From: JBAXTZ01 sp041666525
Lineage (GTDB): Bacteria > Bacillota > Negativicutes > JBAXTZ01
Assembly (NCBI GenBank): GCA_041666525.1
Contig: JBAYGT010000007.1
Span: forward strand, 56,871-120,870
Direction of reading: 5' to 3'
DNA length: 64,000 nt
Part shown: positions 43,925-51,665 of the stretch, piece after piece
How the letters are laid out: every line of letters begins with the position of its first letter
How positions within the stretch are numbered: the first letter of the stretch is position 1
Position numbers and translations under genes: made by a program
Notes under the pieces: generated by a model
Seen by the model: only the letters and a program-made list of their open reading frames with translations
Database searches by the model: none
Told to the model about the DNA's origin: nothing

Positions 43925-43953
43925 TTGTATGAATGCTAATGGTAAAATACAAT
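43925..43953 (+). promoter_or_regulatory. Promoter of the degenerate GGDEF gene
   Basis: TTGTAT (43925-43930), 17 bases, TACAAT (43948-43953), then GAGGAG at 43971-43976 before the ATG at 43987. Confidence 0.55.
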
Positions 43954-43986
43954 TTAGCAACAATCAAAGTAGAGGAGTAACATAAT

Positions 43987-44856
43987 ATGAAAATTTTATC
44001 AGTGTCTTGTTCTGCTGTTGATATCAACAAATTGACAACACTGCTTGAACCAAAAGGATTCGAGTTTGTTGATGTTGTTGCTAATGGCGGTAACTATAGC
44101 AGCATTTTTGAGGATGAATTTATAAAACGAATAATTCTTATTGACGATCATTCTGTAGAGTTGGCAGAAATTGTGCGGATGGTGGAATTAGCGCGCCAGC
44201 GCTATGATTTGTTGTATCTACTGGTCTTGGTTGCTGATCCGGCGAAAATTGTCAACATTGAATTGCTAAAGAAAACCGATGACGCGATTTTTCCGACGGC
44301 AAGTGATGTTGAAATCGTCACGCGGTTTATGATTGCTGAGCAGTGTTTGGATGATCAAAAACGAGCCATGAAAAGGCTCGTTTTTGACCCGGTCAGTGGT
44401 GCGCTAAATGAACACGCCGTTGAGCGGGCGCTTTTGGACCAATATGAGCGTGCGCGCCGTGAGATTAAAGCACTGACGGTAATAATCCTGGAGTTAGATG
44501 ACTATCAAACTATTTTGAATAATTCCGGAATTAGCATGGCCAACAAACTGGCACGTGATGTGGTAGATTTAATTCGCAGAAAATTGCGCCGGTATGATGT
44601 TATCGGCCGGTTTCGCGACAATTCGTTTGTTTTAATATTACCCAATTGCTCGACAAATACCGCGTTGGCAATTGCCCGGCGTGTAAAACGTGAGTGCAAA
44701 GACACACTCGATCAAACCGCAAGTATGGGTGTTGCCGGTTGGAATCCCGGCCAGCGGATTAACACTGAGATGATTTTGAGCGAAGCCTTTAACGCTTTGA
44801 ATATCGCACGTATCAAGGGGCGTGACACGATAGAGACGGTTGATTGGTGGTTGTGA
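43987..44856 (+). CDS. GGDEF-family protein with degenerate active site and N-terminal receiver-like domain
   Basis: 289 residues. The C-terminal half (about 130-285) has the GGDEF-domain fold: FDPVSGALNEHAVERAL, LDDYQTILNNSGISMANKLA, then RRYDVIGRFRDNSFVLILPN. Where active diguanylate cyclases have G-G-D/E-E-F, this has R-D-N-S-F at 210-214, so it should not make c-di-GMP. It could bind nucleotide or act as a partner. The N-terminal 120 residues resemble a response-regulator receiver by size and strand pattern (IILIDDHS), but a clear phospho-acceptor site is not evident. It has its own promoter and converges with rubrerythrin, 4 bases away. Confidence 0.8.
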   Translation: MKILSVSCSAVDINKLTTLLEPKGFEFVDVVANGGNYSSIFEDEFIKRIILIDDHSVELAEIVRMVELARQRYDLLYLLVLVADPAKIVNIELLKKTDDAIFPTASDVEIVTRFMIAEQCLDDQKRAMKRLVFDPVSGALNEHAVERALLDQYERARREIKALTVIILELDDYQTILNNSGISMANKLARDVVDLIRRKLRRYDVIGRFRDNSFVLILPNCSTNTALAIARRVKRECKDTLDQTASMGVAGWNPGQRINTEMILSEAFNALNIARIKGRDTIETVDWWL

Positions 44857-44860
44857 AAGC

Positions 44861-45349
44861 TTATCGGACTTCGTGCCACAGCGCATTTTCGTCCTGACAA
44901 ACAGGGCATATTGTGGTCATTGTATCAATCGCAATGAATCCACAGGTGTTACAAACGAAGTAAATGTGTTTGGTTTCAAAAGCTTTGCGTTGATGCTCGA
45001 TTAGTATGCTGATAAGTTTTTTGTCTGATTTTTCTGCATCTTCGAGTGAAGTGAGCGCAGCAAAATTGTTTATTTTTTTCGCTTCGTCAGTCAATTGCGG
45101 ATATAATTCGTTAATTTCAAAAGCTTCGTTGTTGATTGCTTTTTCGAGATTTTTGTCGGTGGTTTGCAATTTTTCGACAATAGCCATTTGGCGTTTAGCG
45201 TGTATTAGTTCAGCCATTGCCGCAGCACGAAAAATTCGCGCTGCTTCATGTCTGCCTTCACGGTGTGCGATTTCGGCATAAGTAGAATATTCAACGTGGT
45301 GCTCGGCTTCAATAGTAAAAGCTTTTTTGAAACTGTTTTCATCATTCAT
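44861..45349 (-). CDS. Rubrerythrin-like non-haem diiron protein
   Basis: 162 residues. A four-helix ferritin-like domain with ligands in EAEHHVEYSTYAEIA and AAMAELIHAKRQ, a second helical pair containing NEAFEINELYPQLTDEA and LIEHQR, and a C-terminal rubredoxin-like domain YFVCNTCGF and ICPVCQDE. It reduces hydrogen peroxide in anaerobes with electrons through the rubredoxin centre. The ATG at 45349 is preferred over 45355 because GGGAG then lies 8 bases upstream rather than 2. A minus-strand promoter is just upstream. Probably protects against oxygen exposure. Confidence 0.9.
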   Translation of the reverse strand: MNDENSFKKAFTIEAEHHVEYSTYAEIAHREGRHEAARIFRAAAMAELIHAKRQMAIVEKLQTTDKNLEKAINNEAFEINELYPQLTDEAKKINNFAALTSLEDAEKSDKKLISILIEHQRKAFETKHIYFVCNTCGFIAIDTMTTICPVCQDENALWHEVR

Positions 45350-45381
45350 AATCATTTCTCCCTATAAATTTACTCTTTGGA

Positions 45382-45411
45382 ATTATAGTACAGATAAATA
45401 TATTTGTCTAA
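45382..45411 (-). promoter_or_regulatory. Promoter of the rubrerythrin gene
   Basis: On the minus strand TTAGAC (45411-45406), 18 bases, TATAAT (45387-45382). Gives a leader of about 30 bases. Confidence 0.55.
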
Positions 45412-45471
45412 GTCTTTGTGTTTTTGCATGCCTGGTGTTTGAAGTTCATTATCGTAAAACCTTAGACAACA

Positions 45472-45480
45472 TGTTATAAT
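45472..45480 (+). promoter_or_regulatory. Extended -10 promoter of the degV-fakA operon
   Basis: TGTTATAAT contains TG-n-TATAAT, an extended -10. No good -35 is seen. It is 42 bases ahead of the degV/fakB start. Confidence 0.5.
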
Positions 45481-45522
45481 GTTACCGTATTTTTATTCGA
45501 TTAATTTGTAAAGCGAGGAAAA

Positions 45523-46362
45523 ATGGTTCATATAATAACGGACAGCACTGCGTGTGTACCAGCGAGTACATTAAAAGAATTTGCGGGCCAGCTACACGTC
45601 GTTCCGCTCAAAATCATTTTGGGCGAGCGATCAGTTGATGAACCGACTATGACTGCACGGTCGGTGTTTGATTATGTAAAACAAACAAAGAGTTTTCCAA
45701 CAACATCGCAGCCGGCTCCCGGTGAATTTATCGAAGTATTCGAAAGAATCGTTAGTGCCGGTGATACTGCGGTTTGTGTTACGCTATCCAGCAGTGTGAG
45801 CGGTACTTACGGTAACGCTGTGCGTGGTGCGGAAATGGTCGGCAAAGGTAAAATATTTGTGGTAGATTCGCGTTCGAGTAGCGGCGGACAGTGGCACTTC
45901 GTGCAACAGGCGCTCGTACTTGCCGGACAAGGTGTTAGCGCGGCGGATATTCATGCGCAGTTGACGGTATTGAGCAAACGTAATCATATTTATATTTTGG
46001 TTGATACTTTGGAATATTTACACAAAGGCGGCCGGATTGGTGCAGCGTCAAGTTTTTTTGGTTCGATATTGGGAATTCGTCCGGTGCTTCATGCTGATAA
46101 CGGCGTAATCGAAGTGTTGGATAAAGCACGTACCCAAAAGCGGGCGATGGCTCGGATTGTAGAACAAATGCAAACGCTGGGATCGCTAAAATGGGTGGGT
46201 ATATCGCACAGCATTTGTCCGGAATACGCTGAACTTATGAAGAATATAATTCGTGAAAAGTTTGCTGACGTTCCAATAGAGATAAGTCAAAATGGCGCAA
46301 CCATCGGAGTACATTTTGGTCCGGGGACGCTTGCTGTTTTTGCTGAATGCGCACAAGTATAA
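45523..46362 (+). CDS. DegV-family fatty-acid-binding protein (FakB type)
   Basis: 279 residues. The DegV fold is seen in HIITDSTACVPASTL, FPTTSQPAPGEFIEVFERI and the ligand-binding VTLSSSVSGTYGNAV, with SRSSSGGQWHFV and LEYLHKGGRIG following. FakB proteins bind a fatty acid that the kinase FakA phosphorylates for phospholipid synthesis. The fakA-like gene immediately downstream supports this role. The start codon is ATG behind GCGAGGA. First gene of a long run (fakB, fakA, pilin-like genes and more). Confidence 0.9.
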   Translation: MVHIITDSTACVPASTLKEFAGQLHVVPLKIILGERSVDEPTMTARSVFDYVKQTKSFPTTSQPAPGEFIEVFERIVSAGDTAVCVTLSSSVSGTYGNAVRGAEMVGKGKIFVVDSRSSSGGQWHFVQQALVLAGQGVSAADIHAQLTVLSKRNHIYILVDTLEYLHKGGRIGAASSFFGSILGIRPVLHADNGVIEVLDKARTQKRAMARIVEQMQTLGSLKWVGISHSICPEYAELMKNIIREKFADVPIEISQNGATIGVHFGPGTLAVFAECAQV

Positions 46363-46394
46363 TTAAACGGGTTGGAGAGACCGGAGTGGAGAGT

Positions 46395-47993
46395 ATGGAA
46401 ACTTTTGAAATGACCGGCGCAGATTTGCGCAGAATGATGATCGGCGCTTATCAAGCGTTCGTTCGTGAATGTGATTATATTAATAATCTCAATGTTTTTC
46501 CGGTGCCGGACGGTGATACCGGAACTAATATGATGCTGACGATTGCCGCGGTTGCCAAAGCTGTCGAGACGAGTAGTAAAAAATCAATCGGCGGTGTGGC
46601 AAAGGTAGCATCAAACGCGGCGATTATGGGCGCGCGTGGTAATAGCGGCGTTATCATGTCGCAGATTATCCGCGGTATTGGCAAGGGTCTCATTGGAAGA
46701 GAGACTGCGACCTCGCGCGAAGTCGGTAAGGCCTTTGAGTACGGTGTATTGTTTGCTTATCGGGCGGTTGCGCAGCCCATGGAAGGGACGATTCTTTCGG
46801 TAGCGCGGGCGTTGGCGAAGTCAACATTCAAGGCTTCACGTCAGGGCTTGCCGCTTGAAGAATTATTGCGTGCCGCCATTGAAAACGGTAAAGCGGAGTT
46901 GGCGCTTACCCCGGAGCAACTACCGGCATTAAAAGCCGCTGGCGTAGTTGATGCCGGTGGACAAGGGTTATTGACTTTTATTCAGGGTTGTCTTGAAGGA
47001 TTGACGGGTGAAGTAGTTGAAAGCGGTTTAAAAATCGAACCGCTAAATTTAACTACCGGTATCGTTGAAGAAGTTGATTTGATATATCCGTATTGTACTG
47101 AATTTATAATTACTCCGTGTTACGTTGACAAAAAATTAGCGGTGGAAGTACTTGCGAATTTAGGCAACAGCCAGGTTATCGTTGCGGATGATAATGTGTT
47201 AAAGGTGCATATTCACACCGCTAATCCCGGCGTGGTGCTGGACAAGGCGATTAACTGGGGTGGTTTGCATAATGTAAAAATTGAAAACATGAGTGATCAG
47301 CAACGCAACGTTACTGCCGATCAGGTGGATTCAACAGTCGAGCTGGCTGTAATTGCCGTAATTCAAGGCGATGGCATCAGAGCCATTTATGAAGAATTAG
47401 GCGCGAATATCATCATCGACGGCGGAGCGACTATGAATCCGCCGGTGGAAGATTTTGTCAAGGCGATCCATGCCTATCCGGCGAAAACCTATGTTGTATT
47501 ACCGAACAACAAAAATATTTTGCTGGCTGCCGAGCAACTCAAACGGTTGTTTGGTGACCGGGTAAAAATTGTGCCATCGCGTACCATCCCTGAAGGCATC
47601 GCAGTGCTGATGAATTGCTCAATTGATAAGACGCTGGAAGAAAATGAAGTCATCATGAAAGAAGTACTCTCGACCATTCGCAGCGGTGCGTTAACCGTAG
47701 CCGCTCGCGACAGCATGGTTGATGGCTCGTTGGTTAAAGCCGGTAAATATATCGGCGTGGTTGATGGCAAAGTGGCGGCTTATTCCGATACGATTCCGGA
47801 CACATTGACGTTGCTTTGTGAAAAGCTACAGGCTGATGCTGCGGAAATAATCAGTTTGTATCGGGGTTGTGACTTGTCCGAAGAACATTTCGCGGAAATA
47901 ATTGAGCAAATCGGGCGAAAATATCCCGAAGTTGAAGTGCAACAATTTTACGGCGGCCAGCCGTTGTACCAGCTACTAGTAGCGGTGGAGTAA
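46395..47993 (+). CDS. fakA: DAK2-domain fatty acid kinase (FakA type)
   Basis: 532 residues. The N-terminal DAK2 kinase domain (about 10-205) has LNVFPVPDGDTGTNMMLTIA, GARGNSGVIMSQIIRG and AGVVDAGGQGLLTFIQG. A middle domain (IHTANPGVVLDKA) and a C-terminal DegV-like domain (ATMNPPVEDFVKAI) follow, the full FakA layout. It phosphorylates FakB-bound fatty acids with ATP. The ATG at 46395 is chosen from GGAG at 46383-46386, 8 bases upstream; an upstream in-frame stretch overlaps fakB and is not supported. The first pilin-like gene starts 35 bases after it. Confidence 0.93.
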   Translation: METFEMTGADLRRMMIGAYQAFVRECDYINNLNVFPVPDGDTGTNMMLTIAAVAKAVETSSKKSIGGVAKVASNAAIMGARGNSGVIMSQIIRGIGKGLIGRETATSREVGKAFEYGVLFAYRAVAQPMEGTILSVARALAKSTFKASRQGLPLEELLRAAIENGKAELALTPEQLPALKAAGVVDAGGQGLLTFIQGCLEGLTGEVVESGLKIEPLNLTTGIVEEVDLIYPYCTEFIITPCYVDKKLAVEVLANLGNSQVIVADDNVLKVHIHTANPGVVLDKAINWGGLHNVKIENMSDQQRNVTADQVDSTVELAVIAVIQGDGIRAIYEELGANIIIDGGATMNPPVEDFVKAIHAYPAKTYVVLPNNKNILLAAEQLKRLFGDRVKIVPSRTIPEGIAVLMNCSIDKTLEENEVIMKEVLSTIRSGALTVAARDSMVDGSLVKAGKYIGVVDGKVAAYSDTIPDTLTLLCEKLQADAAEIISLYRGCDLSEEHFAEIIEQIGRKYPEVEVQQFYGGQPLYQLLVAVE

Positions 47994-48028
47994 CAACTTG
48001 CCGGAAACATCGGGTTAGGAGCGAAGGT

Positions 48029-48601
48029 ATGTTAATGCAAATTCGATTACTGTTGGCGAACCGTAAAGGAACGTTTCTAGTTGAGGCGCTCATTGCCGCG
48101 GTAGTAGTTGGAATAGCGGTAGTGGCGTTGCTCGCGGCATTTGGCCGGTCGTCGGATATTGGTGACGCATCGGCAGAATACATTATGGCGAACTGTCTGG
48201 CGCAAAAACAGCTGGAGTTGCTAAAAGACAATATTACTGATCATGATGGTACAATATACAACAAGGCGTTTTGGGATGGAATATTACCAACATATCAAAC
48301 TGTTCCACCAGATATTCCAAATACGCCAGTTATCCCGACAAATCCATATTATGCAATGATCACTTTGGCGCCGCAAGGCGATATTTCGCCGCTAACGCTT
48401 AAAGGATCGAACTCGCAGTTTACCATCGTTAATAAAGTTTATTGGGCGTACGATGCTATTAATCCTGCCACTGGCTTGAGACGCGGAAATGGCAATATTA
48501 ATATTCTTTGCACAGTATCCTGGACAAGTGACGGCAGGACCGGTACTTCCAAGCCGCGCAACGTCAAAATTATTACACAAATCAAGTATCCGCTGACATA
48601 G
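48029..48601 (+). CDS. Type IV prepilin-like protein 1
   Basis: 190 residues. A class III prepilin signal: after a short basic leader, Gly14 is followed by TFLVEALIAAVVVGIAVVA, with Glu19 at +5 as in classical (pseudo)pilins. The hydrophobic N1 helix continues to about residue 40 and the C-terminal region is mainly beta. It should be cut and methylated by a prepilin peptidase and packed in a pilus or pseudopilus, or stay in the inner membrane. AGGAG is 7 bases before the ATG. A paralogue follows. It has no promoter of its own and probably shares the fak transcript. Confidence 0.8.
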   Translation: MLMQIRLLLANRKGTFLVEALIAAVVVGIAVVALLAAFGRSSDIGDASAEYIMANCLAQKQLELLKDNITDHDGTIYNKAFWDGILPTYQTVPPDIPNTPVIPTNPYYAMITLAPQGDISPLTLKGSNSQFTIVNKVYWAYDAINPATGLRRGNGNINILCTVSWTSDGRTGTSKPRNVKIITQIKYPLT

Positions 48602-48615
48602 GGAGTTGTATAATT

Positions 48616-49149
48616 ATGCGACTATTAAACAACCGAACAGGATCGTTGATCGTGGATGGACTTGTTTCAGCGGCAATTATTGGGATAATTATGGTAGCGT
48701 TGTTCGTGGCCTTTGGTCGATCCAAAGATACAACAGCAGCATCCTCGGACTACGTTGTAGCGGCCAGTCTCGGGCAAAAATACATTGAGATACTGAAAAC
48801 CCAAGATGGTGTCACCGCGTTTTGGGCGAACCTTACGCGCACCCAAGCGGAAGGATATACCAGTGAACCTAATATTGAATGGAATGATCCGCCAAACACT
48901 GTTAAGAGCACCCAGTCGTTCACCCCAAGTAGCGGTAATGGTTTTGTTGTTGTGATTCAGAACCTTGGTCGCAGTGCCCATACAATAAGAGTGTATGCCT
49001 ACGTTTTGGAGACTACCCCGCGAAAAATTGCGCGTTGTAAGGTCAAAGTAACATGGACCCCTCCAAGTGTTACCGGATTAAACGTTTCCGGTTTGGCAAA
49101 AACCTATGAATTATTCCTCGAAAACGACTATTATATGACGACTCCATAA
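48616..49149 (+). CDS. Type IV prepilin-like protein 2 (Asp at +5)
   Basis: 177 residues, paralogous to the preceding protein: both have A-F-G-R-S-x-D, then an A-S-x-x-Y segment and L-x-Q-K-x-x-E-x-L-K. The prepilin site is Gly9 followed by SLIVDGLVSAAIIGIIMVA. Asp14 replaces the usual Glu at +5. Glu5 helps subunit registry and N-methylation in type IV pili, so an acidic substitute may keep partial function or mark a minor subunit. The C-terminal domain has several Trp and Pro residues and ends in DYYMTTP. A terminator follows, separating it from the three PilX-like genes. Confidence 0.75.
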   Translation: MRLLNNRTGSLIVDGLVSAAIIGIIMVALFVAFGRSKDTTAASSDYVVAASLGQKYIEILKTQDGVTAFWANLTRTQAEGYTSEPNIEWNDPPNTVKSTQSFTPSSGNGFVVVIQNLGRSAHTIRVYAYVLETTPRKIARCKVKVTWTPPSVTGLNVSGLAKTYELFLENDYYMTTP

Positions 49150-49169
49150 ACCGCGGTAACGCGGTTTTT
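49148..49169 (+). terminator. Rho-independent terminator after pilin-like gene 2
   Basis: AAACCGCG (49148-49155) and CGCGGTTT (49160-49167) form the stem around loop GTAA, followed by Ts. The stem overlaps the stop codon. Confidence 0.8.
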
Positions 49170-49171
49170 CT

Positions 49172-49200
49172 TTGCTAAATAACCGGGTTGGTAATATAAT
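49172..49200 (+). promoter_or_regulatory. Promoter of the PilX-like gene cluster
   Basis: TTGCTA (49172-49177), 17 bases, TATAAT (49195-49200). It lies directly behind the terminator and 71 bases ahead of the TTG start at 49272, so the three PilX-like genes and hutH can be expressed apart from fakA. Confidence 0.65.
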
Positions 49201-49271
49201 TGCTGTGAGAAATTGATGAAAAAAATTAATCGTTGGGAGCGATATATTTATTAATTGTAAAGGAGGCAGTA

Positions 49272-50402
49272 TTGTTGAAAGATTTTGTTCGCAATGATTG
49301 CGGTATGATTTTACCGACGGTGCTGTGTTCTGTGTTAATAGTTGCGCTGATAGTAGTCGCGGTATTGTATGTTCAGCGCACCAATGTTGCCACAACTAAT
49401 ACCCAAGACCAGGGGGCAAAAATACAATTTTTGGCGGAGTATGGTGCGCGTTCAACGATTGCCAGGCTTACTGCCCTCGATGCTACATATCGCACGAACA
49501 CCAACACCTTGGCAGGGGTTACCGACGTTCCCGCTATATCCATAAATGATGATACTGAGAAATACCTCGGTCAGTATGTTGTAAAATGCTATAATCCGCT
49601 GTTTGCATCGGACCAATATCAACGCGTGATTGATTCTAACAGTGAGGTTTTGTTGATGGGAAGCGCAATCGCTGCGCGTGCGCTTACTGTAAACCCGGTT
49701 GTAATAGTTCCTCCCAGCAATCTTGGGAACTATGTATTGTTTTCTGACGGAGATATGACGATTGTTAGCAGCGTTACGGTTGAAGCCCGCAATGAAATTC
49801 CTCCGCTCAACGATTATGGTGTGGCATCCAATGGATTGATCACTAGCATCGGCGCTGTTGTAGAAGGCGAACAATTCGCAAAATTCGGATTTGTCGGGTT
49901 GTCGGCAATACTGCCTGGCACCGCCAGTGTGTTGCCGTTCACCAATGGAAATACTTATAGCGCGGAAAAAAAAATGCCAGCTCAGGGAGATGTTCCTGCC
50001 GGAAGTTATTACATGCCAAAAGGTTGGTCACCGACTAAAAGCAAAACGTTTACGACAACGGGTAAAGTAATAGTTTATGTAGTCGGCAATGTTGTGTTTG
50101 ACGGCAATGTCTTAACAGCTACAAGTCCTGGTACATTTGCTGTTATTGCTACCGGGACGGTGACTTTTAACAATAGTGGCAATCAGTTGAACCGGGTGCT
50201 GGTTGTTACTGGCGGTCCGTTCACACTTAATAATGGCGCTACACTCACCGGCGCTGTTGTCACGGGGATTTCTGCAACGATTAGTAATAATGGCTTTACA
50301 TATGACGCTTCCACTTATCAAAATTATCCGGAGTTATTTAATTACCATGTCACCAATGACGATCCTTCCCTCCCTCATCCCGGAAGATGGACAGGACCGT
50401 AG
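49272..50402 (+). CDS. PilX-like surface protein 1 (prepilin-type N-terminus)
   Basis: 376 residues. Gly11 is followed by MILPTVLCSVLIVALIVVAV, a prepilin-like helix with Pro at +4 as in its two paralogues downstream. Shared blocks are FLAEYGARSTIARL, a following YRTNTNTL and VVKCYNP. The C-terminal half is Gly/Thr/Asn-rich with repeated hydrophobic strands (VIVYVVGNVVFDGNVLTA, FAVIATGTVTFNNSGNQL), probably a beta-solenoid. The start is TTG behind AGGAGG (49261-49266); TTG at 49275 is an alternative. Both paralogues end in W-x-V-x-V-G-G-Y, but this one stops at GRWTGP, which may reflect a late frameshift. Function unknown; probably an adhesive minor pilin. Confidence 0.7.
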   Translation: MLKDFVRNDCGMILPTVLCSVLIVALIVVAVLYVQRTNVATTNTQDQGAKIQFLAEYGARSTIARLTALDATYRTNTNTLAGVTDVPAISINDDTEKYLGQYVVKCYNPLFASDQYQRVIDSNSEVLLMGSAIAARALTVNPVVIVPPSNLGNYVLFSDGDMTIVSSVTVEARNEIPPLNDYGVASNGLITSIGAVVEGEQFAKFGFVGLSAILPGTASVLPFTNGNTYSAEKKMPAQGDVPAGSYYMPKGWSPTKSKTFTTTGKVIVYVVGNVVFDGNVLTATSPGTFAVIATGTVTFNNSGNQLNRVLVVTGGPFTLNNGATLTGAVVTGISATISNNGFTYDASTYQNYPELFNYHVTNDDPSLPHPGRWTGP

Positions 50403-50442
50403 TGAGTGGAGATAACTGATTGTGTCCGGGGGAGGTACTGCG

Positions 50443-51630
50443 ATGTTTGAAAGATGCCTTGGAAATAACAAGGGTTTTGCTTTACCGATCGTACTGGTTG
50501 CGTTGGGAGTAGTAAGCGTGGTAGTTGTGGCGGTGCTTTCAATGCAAAGCCTTAATGTCTCGACTGCCGACTCGCAAGGCCAAGGCATTCGCTCCCAGTT
50601 TTTGGCAGAGTACGGCGCGCGTGCCGCTATTCGGAAGTTGATTGCCGATAGTACATATCGCACCAATACTAACTCGTTAATCGGTGTGACTGATACTGTA
50701 GCCGTCAGTGATGTTGGTGGCAGATATGTTGTTAAATGCAGCAATAGCAGTCCGATAACCCAGCCGCTGCAGCGGATAATTCAATCCAATGGTGAGATAA
50801 TGACGATGGGTTTTGCGACTGCCTCACGGACATTGGTGCTGGATAATCCGCCGCTTACGCTGGTGTCACCGCAAGACAATATGGGTAATTATTCGTTCTT
50901 TTCATTAGGTGCTTTTTCGTTGTCCGGTTCGGCTAGTGTTACCGGCAATGTCGGTACACTCAGTACAACGACACTTAGCGGCTCGACTACGATTAATGGC
51001 AGTGTTGCCGCTGCGGGAATTAACTGTCCGGCGTGGTGTACGATTACCGGAACCAGAACTTCCGGCTACACCAGCAATCTTACCGCGGCAATGAAGCCGG
51101 GTACTACCAGCACCATTACCGGCTTGAATCGCAGTAATTATTCTGCGTACTCCGCGCCGAGTGGTGCGACAAATTCCGGGAGCAATTATACTTATGACTG
51201 GCAAAGCCGGACGATTGCCGGCGGGACCTACTATTGCCCGGGAACGCTGAAATTTAGTGATTCTGGCAGTTTAACTGCTACTGGACCGGTAATTATTTAT
51301 TCAGTAGGTAATGTACAGATTGGCGGCTCCGGGTCCTTAAACGGAACATTTATGATAATCAGTGAAGGGAAGATAAATGTTGACGGTGCGGCGGTAGTAA
51401 ATAAGGCCGTGCTGATTAGCGGCGGTAATTTCACCGACGGCGGGTCTGGTTCGGTGAAAGGATCGGTAGTCAGTTTCGGCACTTGCTCTGTGAGTGGCGC
51501 GGGCTTTGTCTATGATCAGGCGGCGTTTGACGGATTTTCTGATATCGAGAGCCAGCTTACAGTAACCAATCCAGGTTGGAGCGGTGGTGGCAGCGGCAAC
51601 TGGGAAGTGCAGGTCGGCGGCTATTACTGA
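50443..51630 (+). CDS. PilX-like surface protein 2
   Basis: 395 residues, paralogue of both neighbours. Gly11 precedes FALPIVLVALGVVSVVVVAV. FLAEYGARAAIRKL and VVKCSNS follow. The long Ser/Thr/Gly-rich region includes AFSLSGSASVTGNVGTLSTT and ends WEVQVGGYY. The middle (about 180-270) carries an inserted segment absent from the other two (INCPAWCTITGTRTSGY) with a Cys pair. GGGGGAGGT lies ahead of the ATG at 50443; an earlier GTG at 50422 overlaps this site. Predicted envelope-exposed, perhaps a pilus-tip or pseudopilus component. Confidence 0.7.
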   Translation: MFERCLGNNKGFALPIVLVALGVVSVVVVAVLSMQSLNVSTADSQGQGIRSQFLAEYGARAAIRKLIADSTYRTNTNSLIGVTDTVAVSDVGGRYVVKCSNSSPITQPLQRIIQSNGEIMTMGFATASRTLVLDNPPLTLVSPQDNMGNYSFFSLGAFSLSGSASVTGNVGTLSTTTLSGSTTINGSVAAAGINCPAWCTITGTRTSGYTSNLTAAMKPGTTSTITGLNRSNYSAYSAPSGATNSGSNYTYDWQSRTIAGGTYYCPGTLKFSDSGSLTATGPVIIYSVGNVQIGGSGSLNGTFMIISEGKINVDGAAVVNKAVLISGGNFTDGGSGSVKGSVVSFGTCSVSGAGFVYDQAAFDGFSDIESQLTVTNPGWSGGGSGNWEVQVGGYY

Positions 51631-51665
51631 TTCCGGATTTTTAGTGTGAGGCGGGAGGTGGCGGC

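Noticed and set aside
50422..50442. GTG at 50422 as the start of PilX-like protein 2
   Set aside because: The strong GGGGGAGGT lies downstream of it and 6 bases ahead of the ATG at 50443, which also gives a prepilin leader of the same length as the paralogues.
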